From Pirellula sp. (lineage in GTDB: Bacteria > Planctomycetota > Planctomycetia > Pirellulales > Pirellulaceae), in assembly GCA_021736575.1 (NCBI GenBank), contig JAIPFP010000025.1, positions 1-40,562 of the forward strand: a stretch of 40,562 nt of DNA. Direction: 5' to 3'. Below are positions 36,372 to 40,562 of this stretch, in pieces. The stretch's first letter is position 1, and each line of letters starts with the position of its first letter. A program made the translations under genes and the position numbers. The notes under the pieces were generated by a model. It saw only the letters and a program-made list of their open reading frames with translations. It searched no databases and had not been told where the DNA came from.

Positions 36372-36508
36372 AACGCTTTTTGCTCGATTCCAACGCTGTC
36401 AATGAAATGATGTCCAATCGAAATCCGTTCTCAAGGCAGCTTGCCGAAGCTCGACGCACCGGTGCTCGCACACCCCGGGGATTCTTCCGCTTGATACATT
36501 CACCCTGA
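36368..36508 (+). pseudogene. Truncated PIN-domain (VapC-like) toxin
   Basis: ATGAAACGC overlaps the antitoxin stop (ATGA). The 46-residue product starts MKRFLLDSNAVNEMMSNRNP, where LLDSN holds the first acidic residue of a PIN nuclease, followed by QLAEARRTGAR. After about residue 36 the family pattern breaks off and a stop comes at 36506-36508. A full PIN toxin needs about 130 residues, so the other active-site acids are lost. The break lies where G+C-rich foreign-looking DNA begins. Confidence 0.55.
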
Positions 36509-36592
36509 GGGCGGTGCGCTGGAGCTTCCAGGGGAAAGGTTTGGCGAAAAGAAGACCTTCTTCTGGTCAGCGCTCAACGATTGCGGTTATGG

Positions 36593-38314
36593 CTACCCTG
36601 TCGCGATGGGGTTGCTCGTCCAGACCGGAACAAATTCAAACTTACTGCCGTCGAAGAGACCCAGGTCGCTGAGTTTTAGGGCGGGGATGACGAGGAGGGC
36701 GAGGAAGCTGAGGGTCATGTAGGGGGCGTGGAGCGGGCTGCCGAGGGACTTGGCCGTCCGGGTGAGGCGGACGTAGGCGGCGGCAACCTCTTCGGCGTAG
36801 CCGTCGCTCATCAGGCCGGCAACGGGGAGGGGAAGGACGTCTTCCAAGCCGTTGGGACCGATGGCGGCGATGCCGCCTTCGTTTTGGATCAGAAGATTGA
36901 TCACGCGGGCCAGATCTTCATCGGAGGTGCCGATGGCGACGATGTTATGGCAGTCGTGGGCCACGCTGGAGGCGATGGCGCCGGACTTGAGACCGACGCC
37001 GCGGACGAAGGCCGTGGCGGGTGGAGCGTCCTTGTAGCGGTTGACCACGGTGATTTTGAGGATGTCACGCGATGGGTCGGCCACGGCGCAGTTCTCGTGG
37101 ATGAGGGCTTCGGCCTCGCCGGCCCCGGTGATGATTTGGCCGTCGAGGGCTTCGATCACGCGGATCTTAAGGTCATGTGGCTTATTGGCGCCTACCTGAT
37201 CGAGCGGACGAGCGGGCCGCTCGTCCCTGCCTTGGGGGGCAAGGTGGGGAGGGATGGGCACAGCGAAGTGGGAGGGGACCTTGGTGGTGGCGTGGAATTG
37301 GTTGGCGCGGGGGGACTTTGATTTTGGGAGGAGGGAGTGGCCGTCGCGGGCCACGCACTGACCGTCGATCCAGGTTTCCATGACCCGGAAACTAACCAGG
37401 TCGTGGAGGCGGATGAGGTCGGCGGGATCGCCGGGGCGGAGAAGTCCGCAGCGGAGTCCGTAATGCTCGACCGGATTGAGGCACGCGGCGCGGAGGACGT
37501 GAAAGAGAGGGACGCCGTGGGCGATGGCGCGGGCGCAGAGTTGGTTGATGTGGCCTTCCATGAGGTCATCGGGATGTTTGTCGTCGCTGCAGAGCATGCA
37601 GGATTCCGGCGCTTCGTTGAGCAAGGGCCAGAGCTCCTCGAAATTTTTTGCCGCAGAGCCTTCGCGGATGAGGATTTTTTGTCCGAGCGAAAGTTTTTCC
37701 CGGGCTTCGTCGATCTGGAAGCACTCGTGGTCGGTCTCGATGCCTGCGGAGACGTATTTCTTGAGATCCTCGCCGCGGAGGACGGGGGCGTGTCCGTCGA
37801 TCCGTTTGCCGTATTGCTTGGCGATCTCGATTTTTTGCATGACCTCGGGATCACGATGGATGACCCCGGGAAAGTTCATCATTTCCGAGAGGTAGAGCAG
37901 TGATTTGTCGCGGCAGAGTTCCTCGATGGCGTCGGGTCCGAGGGTGGCGCCGGCCGTTTCGAAGTTGGTCGCGGGGACGCAGGAGGGGATGCCGAAGTGG
38001 ATTTTGCAGGGGGTTTGGGTGGCCAACTTCTGCATGTAGCGCACGCCCTCGATGCCGAGGACATTGGCAATTTCGTGGGGGTCGGAGACGGTGCCGACCG
38101 TGCCATGGATGACGGCAATGCGGGCGAATTCTGGCGGGGTAAGCAGGGAACTTTCGATGTGCACGTGAGCGTCGATGAAGCCCGAGCAGAGGTAGCCGGG
38201 ATCGGTGACCGATGGGTCTTCGCGGACGGCGACAATTTTGCCGTCGGCCATTTCGATCACTCCCGGGAAAATGCGTTGGTTTGGGATGTCGATGATTTGG
38301 CCGCGGAGGTGCAT
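36593..38314 (-). CDS. ade: Adenine deaminase, probably horizontally acquired
   Basis: Ade converts adenine to hypoxanthine in purine salvage. From ATG at 38314 it has 573 residues; a longer frame reaches 38377. Amidohydrolase motifs are in place: GFIDAHVHIESSLLTPPEFA, GTVSDPHEIANVLG, MNFPGVIHRDPEVM, DGHAPVLRGEDL, ETDHECF and MLCSDDKHPDDL. The C-terminal part has VAHDCHNIVAIGTSDEDLAR and LPLPVAGLMSD. A stretch near residues 350-385 (QGRDERPARPLDQVGANKP) is not family-like and coincides with a palindromic repeat inside the frame. Third codon positions are much richer in G and C than in neighbouring genes, and the upstream CTCAACCCTCAAC-type repeats recall Verrucomicrobiota. The source is inferred. 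Confidence 0.9.
   Translation of the reverse strand: MHLRGQIIDIPNQRIFPGVIEMADGKIVAVREDPSVTDPGYLCSGFIDAHVHIESSLLTPPEFARIAVIHGTVGTVSDPHEIANVLGIEGVRYMQKLATQTPCKIHFGIPSCVPATNFETAGATLGPDAIEELCRDKSLLYLSEMMNFPGVIHRDPEVMQKIEIAKQYGKRIDGHAPVLRGEDLKKYVSAGIETDHECFQIDEAREKLSLGQKILIREGSAAKNFEELWPLLNEAPESCMLCSDDKHPDDLMEGHINQLCARAIAHGVPLFHVLRAACLNPVEHYGLRCGLLRPGDPADLIRLHDLVSFRVMETWIDGQCVARDGHSLLPKSKSPRANQFHATTKVPSHFAVPIPPHLAPQGRDERPARPLDQVGANKPHDLKIRVIEALDGQIITGAGEAEALIHENCAVADPSRDILKITVVNRYKDAPPATAFVRGVGLKSGAIASSVAHDCHNIVAIGTSDEDLARVINLLIQNEGGIAAIGPNGLEDVLPLPVAGLMSDGYAEEVAAAYVRLTRTAKSLGSPLHAPYMTLSFLALLVIPALKLSDLGLFDGSKFEFVPVWTSNPIATG
37206..37226. repeat. Palindromic repeat inside the adenine deaminase frame
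   Basis: GGACGAGCGG-G-CCGCTCGTCC has 10-base perfect arms around a single G. It lies inside the coding frame of ade and gives the residues DERPARP, which break the family pattern. Confidence 0.65.
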
Positions 38315-38324
38315 GGTTCGGAGC

Positions 38325-38353
38325 GTTGAGGGTTGAGAGTTTGGGGTTGAGGG
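38325..38353. repeat. Short direct repeats of GTTGAGG before ade
   Basis: GTTGAGG occurs at 38325 and again near 38346, with GTTGAGA between them, just upstream of the ade start on the minus strand. They read CCTCAAC on the gene strand, a kind of spacer that I recall from Verrucomicrobiota. Confidence 0.35.
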
Positions 38354-38658
38354 AAACGAAAGGTTACCGGCGGTCATATCAGTTGGCTACGCCTGTCTCG
38401 CTGGGGCACGGCTGTCCGCCGCGGTGAAGCGAACACTTTGGCGCGCCGGTCAATTTTTCGAGGCGTCGTTCGGGGAGTCGGCCAGCACGCGATACATGGG
38501 GCTTGCTCACAATCTGAAGACTTCGGCTTTTCGAGTGAGAAGCTGCTTTGACACGGACGGAGCTTTCGGAGCTGCGAAACGAATCATTGCCGGTAAAGGA
38601 AAAGCTTCGGGGGCCAACTACGGCGAAGCCTTCGTCGATCGAGTTTGGGAGTCGCTGA
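38354..38658. other. Stretch between ade and the ATP-binding pseudogene
   Basis: About 300 bases. A GTG-started frame of 80 codons (38424-38666) runs through most of it, ending GANYGEAFVDRVWESLNS. It matches nothing I know, has no ribosome site and may be chance or another remnant. The join with the next pseudogene falls at about 38656. Confidence 0.3.
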
Positions 38659-39771
38659 ATAGCTAATCAGCCGGTGCGTTTCGGAAGCGAAGCGTTCGTT
38701 CGTGTTGATAGTCAAAAACGAAAACTCAAAGATTATCCCGAACACGCAAGAAAACTTTGGGCGTCGTTTGATACCACGACATTCGAGGCGGGGATTGCGT
38801 TGCAAGACGTGGATGGACCAAAAGTCCTCCAGTTGATTGATTTCTCTGTTTGTTTTGACAAGCTGGGGATCTCGCTACCGTCCGACTAGGTTGGAATTCT
38901 GGGGCGTCTTTGTGATGAACAACTTGTTGTCGCGCAGCCGGGTGGGCGTTACGACATTACGAATTTGGGCGCGATCTTATTCGCCAAGAACCTATCTGAT
39001 TTTGGGCGATTGGGGCGCAAATCAATTCGTGTTGTAAAGTATGCGGGTGACGGTCGATTCGATATTGAGCGGCAATGGGAGGATGCCCCGGCAACTCGTG
39101 GATACGCAACGTCATTTGAAGCTGCGATCGCGTTCGTCAATTCACAAGTCGAACAAAACGAACCAATCGGGCAAGCGTTGCGCAAGCAAATCAAGATGTA
39201 CCCGAGCATTGCCATTCGCGAGTTAGTCGGCAACGCGATCATTCATCAAGATTTTTCGATCCGAGGTGCCGGGCCAGTGGTGGAAATTTTCGACCGAAGA
39301 ATTGAGATTACCAGTCCGGGCAAACCGTTGCTTGATCCGATCCGATTCATCGACGGCCCGCCAAGGTCTCGCAACGAAGCGTTGGCAGGTATGGCTCGTC
39401 GATTGAAAATGTGCGAGGAACTTGGAGCCGGAATTGATAAGGTTATTAGTGCGGTCGAATTTTTTCAACTTCCACCCCCGGTATTTGAGACCCCCGTTGA
39501 CTCAACGAAATCAACATTGTGGGCTCACAAATCGCTCGACGACATGAGCCGTGAAGAACGGGTCAGGGCCTGTTTGCAGCATGCCTGCCTTTGCATCGTG
39601 ACGGGAGTCGAAATGACGAACGCTTCCGTGCGTAAGCGGTTTGGGTTGGACGAAAATCAGAGTTCAAAGGCATCGCGTATTATTGGCGACACGGTGGACG
39701 CTGGGCTAATCAAACCGGTGGACGCTGGAGCAGGACGCAAGTACATGCGATATGTGCCAGAATGGTGCTAA
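38659..39771 (+). pseudogene. RecG-like/AlbA-family ATP-binding protein, N-terminus lost and in-frame stop
   Basis: The frame reads NQPVRFGSEAFVRVDSQKRK, then LKDYPEHARKLWASFD, up to LGISLPSD, then TAG (38887-38889). It continues in the same frame as VGILGRLCDEQLVVAQPGGR, YDITNLGAILFAKNLSDFGR and on to MRYVPEWC. Both parts align without a gap with the well-known ATP-binding proteins often found beside type I restriction genes. The core includes the histidine-kinase-like ATPase pattern ELVGNAIIHQDFS. The N-terminal AlbA-type domain (about 150 residues) is absent. An internal start at 38965 could give a 268-residue product, but this lacks family support. Confidence 0.75.
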
Positions 39772-39977
39772 ATGGGGGGATTCTCATTTCCAATCTAAAT
39801 TCCAAAATCGCTTTCCTTCAAAACAGTTTTTCCGTAAGTCCTTTTCTAGAAGCTACTTGCGGCGAAGATTCTTATTTTCGCTCGTTTTCACTCGGACTCC
39901 GTGCACGATTGAGACGGACACGCAATTTTGCTGTGTGCACGTCAGGCAGACTGCAACTTAGCGAGCAAAATCACCCC

Positions 39978-40116
39978 AGAACCGACCAAAGTTTTTGCGT
40001 GCCCAAGTCAGACATCGTCGAGCAAGATTATGCAAGCGATTTTGGATGAGTTGGAGAGCATTGAGAAGGAGATATTCAGTGGAATGAAAGAACTGAGAAA
40101 AATGATCGAGAAGTAA
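39978..40116 (+). pseudogene. C-terminal remnant of a type I restriction methylase (HsdM)
   Basis: One frame gives RTDQSFCVPKSDIVEQDY, typical of the last part of HsdM. At 40030 the reading shifts to another frame: MQAILDELESIEKEIFSGMK, ELRKMIEK, then TAA, which is the usual HsdM C-terminus. The roughly 20 residues that normally lie between (DLSINRYKEV-type) are missing, so a deletion of about 60 bases is likely. Nothing of the catalytic NPPF domain is in the window. Confidence 0.6.
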
Positions 40117-40127
40117 GGGGAGGCTAA

Positions 40128-40529
40128 GTGTCACAGTCACTATCAAGTATTCTGGTTCATGTCGTGTTTTCGACCAAGCAACGAAAGCCGATGATTAAAG
40201 ATTCTGAACGCGATGAGTTGCATGCGTACACTGGAGGAATCGTATCGCGATTGAATGGAACATTGTTGCGAGCAGGATCTGTTGAAGATCATATCCATTT
40301 ATTGGTGGCGCATCCAAGGACGTGTGCGCCGGCGGATCTCATTCAGGAGATAAAGACGGGATTCTCGAAATGGATCAAGACAAAAGGGCGAATCTATGAG
40401 TATTTCCATTGGCAGAGTGGCTTGCGTTTTCTCCCCCTCGCCCCGCTTCGGCAACGCTGTGAAGCATTTTTTCCTTCGATTCGCTACCACTGGCTTTATG
40501 CCAGTGGGGCGATAATTGGTGGCTACTAG
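40128..40529 (+). pseudogene. Truncated REP-associated (Y1/IS200-like) transposase
   Basis: GTG at 40128 is preceded by GGGGAGG, a strong ribosome site. The protein begins MSQSLSSILVHVVFSTKQRK and has the HUH motif as EDHIHLLV, then LIQEIKTGFSKWIKTKG and FHWQSG. From there (about 40421) it leaves the family sequence; the normal continuation with the catalytic Tyr helix (YI-NQ-HH type) is missing. The last 35 codons read through a CCACTGGC hairpin and end at 40529. It should be inactive, but may mark where the nearby hairpin repeats came from. Confidence 0.7.
40487..40507. repeat. Hairpin of the CCACTGGC type at the end of the transposase
   Basis: CCACTGGC (40487-40494) pairs exactly with GCCAGTGG (40500-40507) around TTTAT. 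A close relative is at 15161-15184, and CACCGGTTT at the window end matches the unit at 15094. Confidence 0.7.
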
Positions 40530-40562
40530 CCGCAGAGACGGGCCATGGCTCTCCACCGGTTT

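Noticed and set aside
36728..37903. Long plus-strand frames opposite the adenine deaminase gene
   Set aside because: They are antisense to a clear ade gene and arise from its high G+C content; their sequences are low-complexity.
1..40562. CRISPR arrays, rRNA or tRNA genes
   Set aside because: I saw no regularly spaced repeats with unique spacers and no convincing RNA gene; the repeats present are palindromic or simple tandem units.
36100..40562. A working defence island
   Set aside because: Every defence-linked gene here is truncated, frameshifted or interrupted by a stop.

Overview
The window reads as chromosomal DNA of a planctomycete, most likely order Pirellulales. Supporting signs are a secreted giant protein with the planctomycete FEPLETRQLMAGD leader motif, a DUF1559 pseudopilin-like protein, two PQQ-type beta-propeller proteins, a small planctomycete-type lipoprotein, and short palindromic repeats scattered between genes. 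Genes are mostly spaced out, and several lack a clear Shine-Dalgarno sequence. Many open frames in the window are shadows and were left out.

Layout. 1-2497 (minus): rpmG, recJ and a ribonuclease Z-type gene cut by the window edge. 2848-7626 (plus): a 1592-residue surface protein joining thioredoxin-like, cyclophilin, cohesin-like and cadherin-like domains. 7733-13186 (minus): rpmI-rplT-pheS-pheT, followed 9 bases later by a secreted beta-propeller protein with EF-hands. 13511-18758: a small unknown protein, an alpha/beta hydrolase, a cluster of intergenic hairpins, a lipoprotein, a DUF1559 protein and a second beta-propeller protein. 17143-17415 holds a start-less gene fragment. 18759-20837: palindromes, a collapsed signal peptidase I gene and a rhomboid protease. 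21174-28233: cysS converging on argS-wzm-like-wzt-like, then hisE-hisG. 28351-31374: a large RND/MMPL exporter. 31890-34856: a compact ferrous-iron uptake operon (feoA-feoA-feoB plus a FeoB-associated Cys-rich peptide). 34872-35942: a secreted dihaem cytochrome c.

36100-40562 is an accessory region, largely a gene graveyard. It holds a toxin-antitoxin pair whose VapC-like toxin is cut short, and a G+C-rich adenine deaminase gene that looks transferred (features recall Verrucomicrobiota) and carries a palindromic repeat inside its reading frame. It also holds a RecG-like/AlbA-family ATP-binding gene with an in-frame stop, the last codons of a type I restriction methylase (hsdM) with an internal deletion, and a REP-associated (Y1) transposase truncated just before a hairpin repeat.

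Taken together, most of the window is housekeeping: translation, DNA repair, histidine synthesis, iron uptake and envelope export. I did not find a convincing intact new defence or mobile system. The most unusual items are the chimeric thioredoxin/cyclophilin surface protein, the PheT that lacks its EMAP-like tRNA-binding domain, the repeat-in-gene adenine deaminase, and the chain of decayed genes at the right end.
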